DNA of 64,000 nt from Staphylococcus pragensis. GTDB lineage: Bacteria; Bacillota; Bacilli; Staphylococcales; Staphylococcaceae. The stretch is from positions 682,001-746,000 of the forward strand of contig NZ_SRPJ01000001.1 in assembly GCF_004785665.1 (NCBI RefSeq), written 5' to 3'. Position numbers and translations under genes: made by a program. This document shows positions 42,797-53,229 of this stretch, piece by piece. The notes beneath the pieces were generated by a model. That model was not told the DNA's origin. It did no database searches and was given only the letters and a program-made list of their open reading frames with translations. The number at the start of each line of letters is the position of its first letter. The first letter of the stretch is position 1.

Positions 42797-44050
42797 ATGA
42801 AGTTTACAAATTTAACGGCTAAAGAGTTTGGCGAATTCACAGATAAAATGCCATACAGCCACTTTACGCAAATGACTGAAAACTATGAATTAAAAGTTGC
42901 GGAAAAAACTGAAACTCATTTGGTTGGAATTAAAAATAACAATAATGAAGTCATTGCTGCATGTCTTTTAACTGCTGTGCCAGTAATGAAATTCTTTAAA
43001 TACTTTTACAGTAACCGCGGTCCAGTTATTGATTTCGAGAATAAAGAACTTGTTCACTTTTTCTTTCATGAATTAGAAAAATATCTTAAACAACATAATT
43101 GTCTATATGTGCGCATAGATCCATATTTACCTTATCAGTATCGTAATCATGATGGTGAGATTACTGGTAATGCTGGTAATGACTGGTTCTTTGATAAAAT
43201 GAAACATTTAGGCTATGCTCATGAAGGCTTTACAACAGGATTTGACCCTATCCTACAAATCCGCTTCCATTCAGTTTTAGATTTAAAAAATAAATCAGCT
43301 AAAGATGTATTAAATGGAATGGATAGTCTACGTAAAAGAAATACTAAAAAAGTACAAAAAAATGGTGTAAAAGTTAGATTCTTAACTGAAGATGAATTAC
43401 CAATTTTCAGATCATTTATGGAAGACACAAGTGAAACGAAAGATTTCGCTGATAGAGAAGATACGTTCTATTATCATAGATATAAACATTTTAAAGATAG
43501 AGTGTTAGTACCATTAGCGTACATTAAATTTGATGAATACTTAGAAGAGCTTCAAAATGAACGTGAAACATTAACTAAAGATTTAAATAAAGCGTTAAAA
43601 GATATTGAAAAACGTCCTGAAAACAAAAAGGCTCATAATAAAAAAGCAAATCTTGAACAACAATTAGATGCTAATCAACAAAAAATTGATGAAGCTACTA
43701 AATTGCAAAGTGAACATGGTAATGAGTTACCAATCTCTGCTGGTTTCTTCTTCATCAACCCATTTGAAGTAGTTTATTATGCAGGTGGTACTTCTAATAA
43801 ATATAGACACTTTGCTGGAAGTTATGCTGTTCAATGGACAATGATTAACTATGCTTTAGAACATGGCATCGATAGATATAATTTCTACGGTATTAGTGGA
43901 CACTTTACTGAAGATGCAGAAGACGCTGGTGTAGTAAAATTCAAAAAAGGATTTAACGCTGATGTAATTGAATATGTGGGAGATTTCGTTAAACCTATAA
44001 ATAAACCAATGTACTCAGTTTATAGAACGCTTAAAAAGATTAAAAAATAG
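42797..44050 (+). CDS. femA: FemA, glycyltransferase for positions 2 and 3 of the interpeptide bridge
   Basis: FemA adds the second and third glycines of the pentaglycine side chain to lipid II, using glycyl-tRNA, in the cytoplasm. The 417-residue protein has two GNAT-like subdomains. An antiparallel coiled-coil arm (about 240-305) lies between them: KFDEYLEELQNERETLTKDLNKALKDIEKRPENKKAHNKKANLEQQLD. Landmarks are FYSNRGPVIDF near the N terminus, RKRNTKKVQKNGVKVRF, and the C-terminal SYAVQWTMINYALEHGIDRYNFYGISGHFTEDAEDAGVVKFKKGF. FemB lies 27 bases downstream, and the two are required for cross-bridge strength and methicillin resistance. Confidence 0.97.
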   Translation: MKFTNLTAKEFGEFTDKMPYSHFTQMTENYELKVAEKTETHLVGIKNNNNEVIAACLLTAVPVMKFFKYFYSNRGPVIDFENKELVHFFFHELEKYLKQHNCLYVRIDPYLPYQYRNHDGEITGNAGNDWFFDKMKHLGYAHEGFTTGFDPILQIRFHSVLDLKNKSAKDVLNGMDSLRKRNTKKVQKNGVKVRFLTEDELPIFRSFMEDTSETKDFADREDTFYYHRYKHFKDRVLVPLAYIKFDEYLEELQNERETLTKDLNKALKDIEKRPENKKAHNKKANLEQQLDANQQKIDEATKLQSEHGNELPISAGFFFINPFEVVYYAGGTSNKYRHFAGSYAVQWTMINYALEHGIDRYNFYGISGHFTEDAEDAGVVKFKKGFNADVIEYVGDFVKPINKPMYSVYRTLKKIKK

Positions 44051-44077
44051 ATTTGATTAAGAGGGGAATAGACTAAT

Positions 44078-45337
44078 ATGAAATTTACAGAGTTAACAGT
44101 AAAAGAATATGAAAACTTTGTACAAAACCCATCACTAGAAAGTCATTACTTCCAAGTAAAAGAGAATATTCAAACTCGTGAAAATGATGGTTTTGAAGTC
44201 GTGTTATTAGGTGTGAAAGACGAAAGCAATAAAGTAATTGCGGCTAGCCTTTTTTCTAAAATTCCGACTATGGGAAGTTATGTTTATTATTCAAATCGTG
44301 GACCAGTTATGGATTATTCAGATTTAGGTCTTGTCGATTTTTACTTACGCGAACTAGAAAAATATTTACAACAACATCAATGTTTATATGTTAAATTAGA
44401 CCCTTATTGGATTTATCAAATATATGATAAAGACATTAATCCAATTGAAGGTCGAGAAAAAAATGACGCTTTAGTAAACTTATTTAAATCTCATGGTTAT
44501 GAACATCATGGCTTCACTACTAAATACGATACTTCAAGCCAAGTGCGATGGATGGGTGTCGATTATCTTAAAGGTGAAACACCTGCTTCACTTAAAAAGC
44601 AATTCGACAGTCAACGTAAGAGAAATATTAATAAAGCGATAAACTATGGGGTTAAAGTAAGATTTCTAAATCGAGATGAGTTTCACATCTTTTTAGACTT
44701 ATATCGTGAAACTGAAGCAAGAACGGGATTTGTATCTAAAACTGATGAATATTTCTATAACTTTATTGATACATATGGGGATAAGGTTCTTGTTCCACTT
44801 GCATATATTGATCTTGATGAGTATATTAAAACTTTACAAGAATCACTTAGTGATAAAGAGTCTCGTCGTGATCAAATGATGGCAAAAGAAAATAAAAATG
44901 ATAAACAACTTAAGAAAATTGCCGAATTAGATAAACAAATAGAACATGACCAAAAAGAGCTCTTAAATGCGAGTGAATTACGTCAAACAGATGGTCAAAT
45001 TTTAAATTTAGCTTCTGGTGTATACTTTGCAAATGCCTACGAGGTTAATTACTTCTCTGGAGGATCATCAGAAAAATATAATAATTACATGGGACCATAC
45101 ATGATGCATTGGCATATGATGAATTATTGCTTTGATCATGGTTATGATCGATATAATTTCTATGGCTTATCTGGTGATTTTACTGAAAATAGCGAGGATT
45201 ACGGTGTTTATCGCTTTAAACGAGGCTTCAATGTACATATTGAAGAGTTAATAGGAGATTTTTATAAACCAATCAATAAAGTAAAATATTGGTTATTTAC
45301 GACACTTGATCGTATACGTAAGAAAGTTAAAAAATAA
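44078..45337 (+). CDS. femB: FemB, glycyltransferase for positions 4 and 5 of the interpeptide bridge
   Basis: FemB adds the last two glycines of the pentaglycine bridge. The 419-residue length equals that of S. aureus FemB. It is a clear tandem paralogue of Fem[34 protein letters not shown], a coiled-coil arm at about 245-300 and [45 protein letters not shown]. It is co-transcribed with femA, with AAGAGGGG before its ATG. A strong terminator follows at once. Confidence 0.97.
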   Translation: MKFTELTVKEYENFVQNPSLESHYFQVKENIQTRENDGFEVVLLGVKDESNKVIAASLFSKIPTMGSYVYYSNRGPVMDYSDLGLVDFYLRELEKYLQQHQCLYVKLDPYWIYQIYDKDINPIEGREKNDALVNLFKSHGYEHHGFTTKYDTSSQVRWMGVDYLKGETPASLKKQFDSQRKRNINKAINYGVKVRFLNRDEFHIFLDLYRETEARTGFVSKTDEYFYNFIDTYGDKVLVPLAYIDLDEYIKTLQESLSDKESRRDQMMAKENKNDKQLKKIAELDKQIEHDQKELLNASELRQTDGQILNLASGVYFANAYEVNYFSGGSSEKYNNYMGPYMMHWHMMNYCFDHGYDRYNFYGLSGDFTENSEDYGVYRFKRGFNVHIEELIGDFYKPINKVKYWLFTTLDRIRKKVKK

Positions 45338-45342
45338 AGTTT

Positions 45343-45388
45343 GAAAGAAAAGCATATTGGCATGACGCCAGTATGCTTTCTTTTTTAT
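45343..45388 (+). terminator. femAB terminator
   Basis: AAAGCATATTGG (45349-45360) pairs with CCAGTATGCTTT (45368-45379, one mismatch), followed by CTTTTTT. Confidence 0.88.
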
Positions 45389-46212
<824 letters not shown>

Positions 46213-46995
46213 ATGAATTTGGTTTTTGATATTGATGGTACGATATGCTTTGATGGTCAACAAATTAACGAAGAAATAACTCGAAGATTAATTAGTTTAC
46301 ATAACGTAGGACATAAGATTATTTTTGCCTCGGCAAGACCAATACGTGATCTTTTACCCGTTTTACCTAAAAATTTTCCTGATATTTCATTAATTGGTGG
46401 TAATGGTTCAATTATTTCTATGAATAAATCAATTAAAACTTTAGCTACTATATCTCATGAAGATTTTCAAATTATTAAAGGCGTTATTAATAAGTATAAT
46501 TTAAATTATATAGTCGATGACAAATGGGATTATGCTGCTAATGTTAGTGCTACCAATGAAATCTATAAGCGTTTAGATCCATTACATTTAGCACAAGAAC
46601 AATCTATAGATAACATAATTTCGCCTATCAAGGTGATTCTATTAAATATACCTACGCAATATTTCGAAGATATTGCAGCACAATTAAGTACGAAAGCTCC
46701 ACATTTATCTTTAATTAATCATTCAAATGAACTTAATATAGATATTACTGCACAGCATATTAATAAATATACTGCTATTGAGTACATACTTGGCCTGAAC
46801 CCAATGTACATTGCCTTTGGTAATGACCATAATGATTTTACGATGCTATATAACGCTAAGGCTGGTTATTTTGTTAATAATAAAGGGGTTGATTGCCCTA
46901 CTTTTGAAAATAATCAAAGATTACAAATCATAGAGCCAAATGTAGCCTCAATATGTAACATACTTGATCAATTATTAGAAAAAGCATCCATTTAA
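46213..46995 (+). CDS. HAD-superfamily phosphatase (Cof-like)
   Basis: A 260-residue Cof-type haloacid dehalogenase phosphatase, cap type IIB. Motif I is FDIDGTICF with the nucleophile Asp6 and acid Asp8 at the very N terminus. Motif II is FASARPIRD, and the motif IV region is YIAFGNDHNDFTMLYNAKAGYFVNN. Such enzymes hydrolyse sugar or nucleotide phosphates or flavin intermediates; the substrate is not predictable. I use ATG 46213 although AGGAG is 12 bases away, because the TTG at 46201 abuts the ribosome site. Confidence 0.88.
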   Translation: MNLVFDIDGTICFDGQQINEEITRRLISLHNVGHKIIFASARPIRDLLPVLPKNFPDISLIGGNGSIISMNKSIKTLATISHEDFQIIKGVINKYNLNYIVDDKWDYAANVSATNEIYKRLDPLHLAQEQSIDNIISPIKVILLNIPTQYFEDIAAQLSTKAPHLSLINHSNELNIDITAQHINKYTAIEYILGLNPMYIAFGNDHNDFTMLYNAKAGYFVNNKGVDCPTFENNQRLQIIEPNVASICNILDQLLEKASI

Positions 46996-47011
46996 TAGTA
47001 ATAGATATATT

Positions 47012-47050
47012 AAAAACCGTTGAAATGTATTAATATTTCAACGGTTTTGT
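47012..47050. terminator. Bidirectional terminator, HAD and membrane protein genes
   Basis: AAAACCGTTGAAAT (47012-47025) pairs with ATTTCAACGGTTTT (47035-47048), flanked by A- and T-rich sequence. Confidence 0.9.
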
Positions 47051-47084
47051 TTCCTATTCTCTTCTACTTTCTATAGAAAAGTAA

Positions 47085-47423
47085 TTAAAAACGACGACGA
47101 TGTTTTCTATCCTCATTTTCATACTTCTGTATTTCTTTTTCTAATTTTCTTTGTTTACGTTCACGTCTCCAATTTCTAGTAAAATACCATAATAAGAAAC
47201 TGATAATTAAACTTATGATTGCTAAAAAGGCAGCATAGCCAAGTAATGGTTGGAATGAAATATCATAGAAATTAGGTATAAAGAATGCTAATACTCCCAA
47301 CACTATAAAAGTAATGATTGCTGATATGATCCACTTTTTCAAAACTAAAGAACAAAATACTGTTAAAAGAATCATAGCAACTATAGTAATCCATAAATAA
47401 TTAGGCATATCAAAAATAGTCAT
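47085..47423 (-). CDS. Small three-helix membrane protein of unknown function
   Basis: A 112-residue protein with three predicted membrane helices (about 10-28, 31-50 and 61-84). A very basic, highly charged C-terminal tail follows: RNWRRERKQRKLEKEIQKYENEDRKHRRRF. The positive tail should be cytoplasmic. It may belong to the DUF2651-like group of short Firmicute membrane proteins, but I am not sure. An AGGAG-type site lies just upstream of the ATG on the minus strand. It is divergent from pepF. No function can be proposed. Confidence 0.75.
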   Translation of the reverse strand: MTIFDMPNYLWITIVAMILLTVFCSLVLKKWIISAIITFIVLGVLAFFIPNFYDISFQPLLGYAAFLAIISLIISFLLWYFTRNWRRERKQRKLEKEIQKYENEDRKHRRRF

Positions 47424-47585
47424 GTAAAACTCCTTGCATTGTAAATAGTTATAAATGTATATAGCATTATTTTACTTAATTATACAATGTTATAAAAGTG
47501 AAATACTCGGCCTAAAGGCTTAATAATGAGAATGAAAATAAACTTGTGTATAATAATTGTAAAACTAGATTCAAGGAGTGATTAG

Positions 47586-49397
47586 ATGTCAACAGGCTTA
47601 CCATTAAGAAAAGATGTGGCTCAAGAAGAAAAATGGGATTTAAAAGATTTATTTAAAGATGATCAGCAGTTTTATGAGATTTTAGAAAAAACGATAAATG
47701 ATGCTAAAACTTTAAATCAACAACATAAAAATAAAATATCCTCTTCTAATATTCATGAGGTATTAAACGAATATGAAACGATACTAATTCAATTAGATCG
47801 TTTAGGCAATTATGCAGAATTAAGATTGAGCGTAGATACTTCGAATGAAGAAGCTCAAACATTAAGTGCTAAACTGTCAACTTCTTATGGCAAAATTACT
47901 AGCCAATTATCATTTGTAGAATCTGAAATTTCAGCGTTGTCTAATAGTGAAATTGAGGACGCTATGGCTAAATCAAATATCCCTCACTATTTACAAAAAA
48001 TAATGAGTAATAAGCCTTATCAGTTATCTCCAGAGGTAGAAGAAGTCTTAGCGAGTTTATCCCCTACTTTCCAAAGTGCATACGAACTTTATGGTACAAC
48101 TAAAATGTTAGATATTGCTTTTGAATCATTTGAACATAATAATGTGAATTACCCGTTAGATTATGCAACTTTTGAAAATGAGTATGAAGATAATCCAGAT
48201 CCTGAATTTAGACGTAAAAGTTTCCAAAATTTCAGTAATGCTTTAAGAAAATATCAGCATACGACTGCGGCTACTTATAATCAGCATGTGCAACAAGAAA
48301 AAATTGAAGCAGATTTAAGAGGTTATGACTCAGTGATTGATTATCTATTACATGATCAAGAAGTAACACGTGAAATGTATGACCGCCAAATTGATGTAAT
48401 CATGAGTGATTTAGCGCCTGTAATGCAAAAATATGCGAAATTACTTCAAAGAATTCATGGTTTAGACAAAATGCGTTTTGAGGATTTGAAAATCTCAGTA
48501 GATCCAAGTTATGAACCTCAAATTTCAATTGAAGAATCTAAAAAATACATTCATGGTGCACTTAATGTTTTAGGTGAAGATTATATCAAAATGATTGATA
48601 ACGCCTACAAAGATCGTTGGATTGATTTTGCTCAAAATAAAGGTAAAGATACTGGTGCTTATTGCGCAAGTCCTTATTTCACTCATTCATATGTCTTTAT
48701 CTCTTGGACTGGTAAAATGGCCGAAACATTTGTATTGGCACATGAATTAGGTCATGCAGGACATTTTACATTAGCACAACAACACCAAAATTTATTAGAT
48801 TCTGAAGCCTCTATGTATTTTGTTGAAGCACCTTCTACAATGAATGAAATGCTTATGGCAAATTACTTATTTAGTAATAGTGACAACCCTAAATTTAAAC
48901 GCTGGGTCATCGGTTCTATCTTATCTCGTACTTATTATCATAATATGGTGACTCACTTGCTTGAAGCGGCGTACCAACGTGAAGTATATCGTAAAGTCGA
49001 TAATGGAGAATCTTTAACTGCTTCAGTATTAAATAATATTATGCGTACTGTTTATGAACAATTTTTCGGTGATGCAGTTGAACTCACTGATGGTACAGAA
49101 TTAACATGGATGCGTCAACCTCACTATTATATGGGATTATATTCATATACTTATTCTGCTGGTTTAACAATTGGAACAGTGATGTCTCAAAAAATTAGAA
49201 AAGAGGGTCAATCAGCTGTTGATGCCTGGTTAGATACGCTTAAAGCCGGAGGTAGTCAATCACCAGTTGACCTGGCTAAAATTGCTGGTGTTGATATTAC
49301 AACAGATGCGCCATTAAAATCCACAATCAAATATATATCTGAATTAGTAAATGAAGTCGAATCTCTTACAGATCAAATTGAACAAGAAAACTTGTAG
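47586..49397 (+). CDS. pepF: Oligoendopeptidase F (M3B family)
   Basis: PepF is a cytosolic zinc peptidase that cuts oligopeptides of about 7-17 residues. The 603-residue protein has the N-terminal oligo-F domain (about 115-185) and the zinc site HELGH beginning at His386 (FVLAHELGHAGHFTLAQQ). The third ligand is in YFVEAPSTMNEMLMANYL, and conserved C-terminal PHYYMGLYSYTYSAGLTIG follows. In the S. aureus gene order that I recall, an oligopeptide ABC transporter operon lies upstream; none is present here, so its peptides must come from another source. It starts after AAGGAG and ends at a terminator shared with phoU. Confidence 0.95.
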   Translation: MSTGLPLRKDVAQEEKWDLKDLFKDDQQFYEILEKTINDAKTLNQQHKNKISSSNIHEVLNEYETILIQLDRLGNYAELRLSVDTSNEEAQTLSAKLSTSYGKITSQLSFVESEISALSNSEIEDAMAKSNIPHYLQKIMSNKPYQLSPEVEEVLASLSPTFQSAYELYGTTKMLDIAFESFEHNNVNYPLDYATFENEYEDNPDPEFRRKSFQNFSNALRKYQHTTAATYNQHVQQEKIEADLRGYDSVIDYLLHDQEVTREMYDRQIDVIMSDLAPVMQKYAKLLQRIHGLDKMRFEDLKISVDPSYEPQISIEESKKYIHGALNVLGEDYIKMIDNAYKDRWIDFAQNKGKDTGAYCASPYFTHSYVFISWTGKMAETFVLAHELGHAGHFTLAQQHQNLLDSEASMYFVEAPSTMNEMLMANYLFSNSDNPKFKRWVIGSILSRTYYHNMVTHLLEAAYQREVYRKVDNGESLTASVLNNIMRTVYEQFFGDAVELTDGTELTWMRQPHYYMGLYSYTYSAGLTIGTVMSQKIRKEGQSAVDAWLDTLKAGGSQSPVDLAKIAGVDITTDAPLKSTIKYISELVNEVESLTDQIEQENL

Positions 49398-49439
49398 ACG
49401 TCAATTAATTACTCATAATCTCTATTTTTTATAAAAAAT

Positions 49440-49484
49440 CAAAAACCCCGTTATTTGAATAATCACAAATAACGGGGTTAATTA
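49440..49484. terminator. Bidirectional pepF/phoU terminator
   Basis: AACCCCGTTATTTG (49444-49457) pairs exactly with CAAATAACGGGGTT (49466-49479), with A- and T-rich flanks. It ends both pepF and the pst-phoU operon. Confidence 0.92.
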
Positions 49485-49550
49485 TATTTATTTATCTTAA
49501 TTTGGGTTATTTTAGAATAAATGCATTAATTGAAAAATCTAGAAATTTCT

Positions 49551-50204
49551 TTATTGACGAGAAGACTTTTCATAATGTTCGCCAGTAAAGTAATAATATA
49601 CACTTTCAGCGATATTACTTACATGGTCTCCCACGCGTTCTAAATTTCTTGCAGCTAAATGTGCTTGTCCAGCTACGAATGGATCATTATCGATAAGATA
49701 CGTAGTATTGACGATATTAACATATAAATCATCGATATCTTTGTCTCGTTCAATCACTTCTTTAATCAATGTAATATCTTCTTGTTTAGCTGCATTGTTT
49801 AAATCTTGAAGCATAAGCATTGCCAATTTACCCATTGTCTTTAAACGTGTTAACACGTAATGGTCTGTAATCTTTACTCTTAAACGGATATGAGCAATAT
49901 TAGCAGCATTATCCCCCATTCTTTCGAAATCAGTTGAAATTTTTAAAGCTGACATCATCATTCTTAAATCAGTCGCAATAGGTTGTTGTTTAGTAATCAA
50001 CATAATAACTTTCTCATTGATATCACAATCGAATTCATTAATCTCTTTGTCTCGTTCAATCACTTCTCTTGCAAAATTTTTATCATCTTCACTTAACGAC
50101 ACTAACGCACTTTCAATATTAAAATAAACACGAAGACCAAGTCGACGGATATCTTTTATTAACTCGTCTAATTGACCTTCGTATTTTTGTCTAATAATCG
50201 TCAT
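49551..50204 (-). CDS. phoU: Phosphate signalling protein PhoU
   Basis: PhoU links the Pst transporter to the PhoR/PhoP sensor system and restrains phosphate uptake. The 217-residue, all-helical protein has two PhoU repeats. Each has a metal-binding E/DxxxD region: VIERDKEINEFDCDINEKVI and the ISTDFERMGDNAANIAHI motif in the first, VIERDKDIDDLYVNIVN and RNLERVGDHVSNIAESVYYYFTGE in the second. It is the last gene of the pst operon, eight bases after pstB. No phoPR genes are in this window. Confidence 0.96.
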   Translation of the reverse strand: MTIIRQKYEGQLDELIKDIRRLGLRVYFNIESALVSLSEDDKNFAREVIERDKEINEFDCDINEKVIMLITKQQPIATDLRMMMSALKISTDFERMGDNAANIAHIRLRVKITDHYVLTRLKTMGKLAMLMLQDLNNAAKQEDITLIKEVIERDKDIDDLYVNIVNTTYLIDNDPFVAGQAHLAARNLERVGDHVSNIAESVYYYFTGEHYEKSSRQ

Positions 50205-50212
50205 GTAGAATA

Positions 50213-51100
50213 TTAACCGAAACGTCCTGAAATGTAATCTTCTGTTTGTTTATCAGAAGGATTTGAGAAGATTTTATCAGTGTCGTCGTATTCATTTACA
50301 TAACCATTAAGGAAGAATGCAGTTTTATCAGATACACGCGCAGCTTGTTGCATGTTGTGTGTAACCATAATAATTGAATAATTTTCTTTTAATTCTTGAA
50401 CTAATTCTTCAACTCTTAAAGTTGAGATTGGGTCAAGTGCTGATGTTGGTTCGTCCATAAGAATAACATCAGGTTCGATTGCTAAACATCTTGCGATACA
50501 TACACGTTGTTGTTGCCCACCAGATAAACCGTAAGCATTTGTATGTAATCTATCTTTTAACTCATCCCAAATTGCAGCGCCACGTAATGATTTTTCAACA
50601 ATTTCATCAAGAATTTTTTTATCTTTAATACCATGTGTTTTAGGACCATAAGTAATATTATCATAAATTGATTTAGGGAATGGGTTTGGTTGTTGGAATA
50701 CCATTCCTACATTCGTTCTTAATTTTTCTTTTGAATAATTTTCATCAAAGATGTTTTGGTCACGGTATAAAATTTTACCTGCTGTTTTAACTGATGGTAC
50801 TAATTCAACCATACGGTTTAATGTTTTAATATAAGTTGATTTACCACAACCTGATGGTCCGATAATAGCAGTTACGTTATTTTCTAAAATATCTAAATTG
50901 ATATTTTGTAAAGCGTGAGTATCTCCGTACCATAAATCTAAATTTTGAGTAGAATAAACTACTTTTTTGTTAGCGTCAGATTCTTTAGATTGGTTGTGTT
51001 GATTTTCGTTTGAAGAAACAACCGTAGATACTGGCGTTTGAGAATGATCAGTATGTTTAGCTACTTCTTGTTTTTTTTCATCTACATTTGTATTTGCCAT
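50213..51100 (-). CDS. pstB: Phosphate ABC transporter ATP-binding protein PstB
   Basis: PstB powers phosphate import. It has Walker [18 protein letters not shown]-loop VFQQPNPFP, signature [21 protein letters not shown], Walker [14 protein letters not shown] and H-loop [13 protein letters not shown]. The 295 residues include a polar N-terminal extension of about 45 residues (rich in Gln, Asn, Ser and Lys) before the usual start at [10 protein letters not shown]. Such an extension is also known in S. aureus. The gap from pstA (81 bases) holds a stem-loop. Confidence 0.97.
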   Translation of the reverse strand: MANTNVDEKKQEVAKHTDHSQTPVSTVVSSNENQHNQSKESDANKKVVYSTQNLDLWYGDTHALQNINLDILENNVTAIIGPSGCGKSTYIKTLNRMVELVPSVKTAGKILYRDQNIFDENYSKEKLRTNVGMVFQQPNPFPKSIYDNITYGPKTHGIKDKKILDEIVEKSLRGAAIWDELKDRLHTNAYGLSGGQQQRVCIARCLAIEPDVILMDEPTSALDPISTLRVEELVQELKENYSIIMVTHNMQQAARVSDKTAFFLNGYVNEYDDTDKIFSNPSDKQTEDYISGRFG

Positions 51101-51122
51101 AATTAAAACTCCTTCTATATTT

Positions 51123-51153
51123 GAGAGAAAAGTGATAATACACTTTTTCTCTC
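51123..51153 (-). other. Stem-loop between pstA and pstB
   Basis: GAGAGAAAAGTG (51123-51134) pairs with CACTTTTTCTCTC (51141-51153, one bulge). On the minus strand it is not followed by a T run, so it probably stabilises or processes the mRNA rather than ending it. Confidence 0.65.
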
Positions 51154-51181
51154 CCCCAAAATTACGTTAAATGAATTTAAA

Positions 51182-52117
51182 TTAATATTTTCTTGAGAAT
51201 TTGTTACGTAAGAAAATAGCAACACCATTCATTAATAATAAGATAACAAGTAATACGATGATTGCAGCTGAAGCAACGTTTTGGAATTCAGCTTGTGGCA
51301 TTTTAGCCCATGTGTAAATTTGTGTTGGTAATGCTGTGAACATTGACATAATGCTTGTTGGTGTAGCTAATAAAATTGTTGGAACACCGATTAAGATTAA
51401 TGGTGCTGTTTCACCTAATGCACGAGATAAAGATAAGATGAAACCAGTTAAGATACCAGGTAATGATGCTGGTAATACTACACGTCTAATTGTTTGCCAT
51501 TTATTCGCACCTAATCCGTAAGATGCTTCACGAACAGAATTAGGTACTGCTCTAATTGCTTCCTGACTTGATACGATAATAATTGGTAAGATAAGTAGTG
51601 ACATTGTTAAAGCAGCAGCAATAACACTATTTCCTAATGCTAATGCTTGAATACCGCCACCACGAACGAATAATGTTAAACCTAATAAACCGAATACGAT
51701 TGAAGGTACACCTGCTAAGTTAGAAATACTAATTTTAATAAAGCTAGTGAAGAAATTATCTTTAGCATATTCTTCTAAATAAATTGCAGTTCCTACACCT
51801 AAAATAATTGAAATTGGAATGATACTAATCATTAACCAAATTGTTCCTGCTAATGCACCTTTAATACCTGCTTGAGAAGGTGTTGAAGATGAGAAGTTAG
51901 TAAAGAATTCAGGTGTTAAGTGACCTACACCTTTAACAAGTGTTTGTATAAGTAATGCAACAAGTACTAATAATGCAATTACGATACAAGCAAAGAATAA
52001 CCATTTATTGATTTTATTTTTAGTAGATCGACTTGAAATGTTTTTTTCAACTTTACTTTGGTCTATTAAACCTTTTGCTTTAGGATTTGTAGTATTAGGA
52101 TTCGTAGTAGTTGACAT
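51182..52117 (-). CDS. pstA: Phosphate ABC transporter permease PstA
   Basis: PstA is one of the two membrane subunits of the high-affinity phosphate importer. The 311 residues have a polar N-terminal tail of about 35 residues and six helices. The coupling motif is EAIRAVPNSVREASYGLGANKWQTIRRVVLPASLPGILTGFILSLSRALGETAPLILIG, which contains the EAA loop that contacts PstB. It starts one base after the end of pstC. Confidence 0.96.
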   Translation of the reverse strand: MSTTTNPNTTNPKAKGLIDQSKVEKNISSRSTKNKINKWLFFACIVIALLVLVALLIQTLVKGVGHLTPEFFTNFSSSTPSQAGIKGALAGTIWLMISIIPISIILGVGTAIYLEEYAKDNFFTSFIKISISNLAGVPSIVFGLLGLTLFVRGGGIQALALGNSVIAAALTMSLLILPIIIVSSQEAIRAVPNSVREASYGLGANKWQTIRRVVLPASLPGILTGFILSLSRALGETAPLILIGVPTILLATPTSIMSMFTALPTQIYTWAKMPQAEFQNVASAAIIVLLVILLLMNGVAIFLRNKFSRKY

Positions 52118-52118
52118 A

Positions 52119-53045
52119 TTAATACTCCTCTCTGAAGCGTTTAGAAACCAAATATGAGATAAGGTTCATAATTAGAGTGAACACGAATAATGTGAAGCCT
52201 ACAGCATAAATACTGTAGTACACGTCTGAACCGAAAGTTGCATCTCCAGTTGCGATTTCAACAATGTAACCAGTCATTGTTTGAATTGAACTAGTTAAAG
52301 ATAATGATGCAGTTGGTGAACTACCTGCTGCTAATGATACGATCATTGTTTCACCGATAGATCTTGAAATACCTAATACGATTGAGGCAACAACACCAGA
52401 GGCAGCAGCTGGAAGTACAACTTTAGTTGCTACTTCAAATTTCGTTGAACCTAAACCATAAGCACCTTCACGAATTTTGTTAGGTACTGACGCCATAGCG
52501 TCCTCACTCATACTTGTGATGATAGGAACAATCATAATACCTACTACAATCCCTGGACTAATAGAGTTGAAGCTATCTAATGCAGGAATAATCGTTCTTA
52601 ATACTGGTGTTACGAATGTTAATGCAAAGAAACCAAATACGATTGTTGGAATACCAGCTAAAATTTCAAGAATTGGTTTAATAATACGACGTGCTTTGTC
52701 GCTAGCGTATTCGCTTAAATAAATGGCAGCCCCTAAACCAATTGGTACTGCTACAATTGTTGCAATAATTGTGATTTTTAATGTCCCAATAACCAATGCC
52801 CAAATACCATATTTTGGATTTGAACCTGTAGGATTCCAATCTTTAGTGAATAAGAATTCAGTAATCGAAACACGAGTGAAAAATGTAATAGTTTCTGTAA
52901 TCAAAGTGAATAGAATTCCAATGGTAGTTAAAATAGAAATAGCTGCTATAATCCCTAAAATGACGGGTACAACTTTATCGCTGAATCCACCTTTTTTAGC
53001 GTTATTTTTAGCTATCATATCTCTAACATTAGTCTCTGAAGCCAT
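52119..53045 (-). CDS. pstC: Phosphate ABC transporter permease PstC
   Basis: PstC is the second permease. The 308-residue protein has six helices after a short cytoplasmic N terminus. The EAA region is EDAMASVPNKIREGAYGLGSTKFEVATKVVLPAAASGVVASIVLGISRSIGETMIVSLAAG. A long outward-facing segment (FTKDWNPTGSNPKYGIWAL) is typical of PstC. It is separated from pstS by 184 bases that contain a stable stem-loop. Confidence 0.96.
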   Translation of the reverse strand: MASETNVRDMIAKNNAKKGGFSDKVVPVILGIIAAISILTTIGILFTLITETITFFTRVSITEFLFTKDWNPTGSNPKYGIWALVIGTLKITIIATIVAVPIGLGAAIYLSEYASDKARRIIKPILEILAGIPTIVFGFFALTFVTPVLRTIIPALDSFNSISPGIVVGIMIVPIITSMSEDAMASVPNKIREGAYGLGSTKFEVATKVVLPAAASGVVASIVLGISRSIGETMIVSLAAGSSPTASLSLTSSIQTMTGYIVEIATGDATFGSDVYYSIYAVGFTLFVFTLIMNLISYLVSKRFREEY

Positions 53046-53159
53046 ATATAACCCTCTCTTTTTTCTCCCAATAAATTTAAAAAAAGAGCAAGGAAATTAT
53101 CAGGTAATAATGAGTTCAAATTAAATTAAAACATTTTAAAATCACCCATATATTCTGAA

Positions 53160-53185
53160 ACAAGGTGGCGGTTAAACCACCTTGT
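53160..53185 (-). other. Stem-loop between pstS and pstC
   Basis: ACAAGGTGG (53160-53168) pairs exactly with CCACCTTGT (53177-53185). On the minus strand the following TTTCAGAA is only a short T run. It probably acts as a partial terminator or mRNA-stabilising stem, giving more PstS than permease, as in other binding-protein operons. Confidence 0.7.
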
Positions 53186-53229
53186 CATACCCCTTGAATA
53201 ATTTCCCAGCCCTTTGATATTAATAATGA

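Noticed and set aside
47524..47545. Weak Fur-like sequence upstream of pepF
   Set aside because: Only about 10 of 14 positions match and the dyad symmetry is poor.
52723..53124. Long opposite-strand reading frame across pstC
   Set aside because: It mirrors the codon pattern of pstC, has no ribosome site and shows no family features; pstC is unambiguous.
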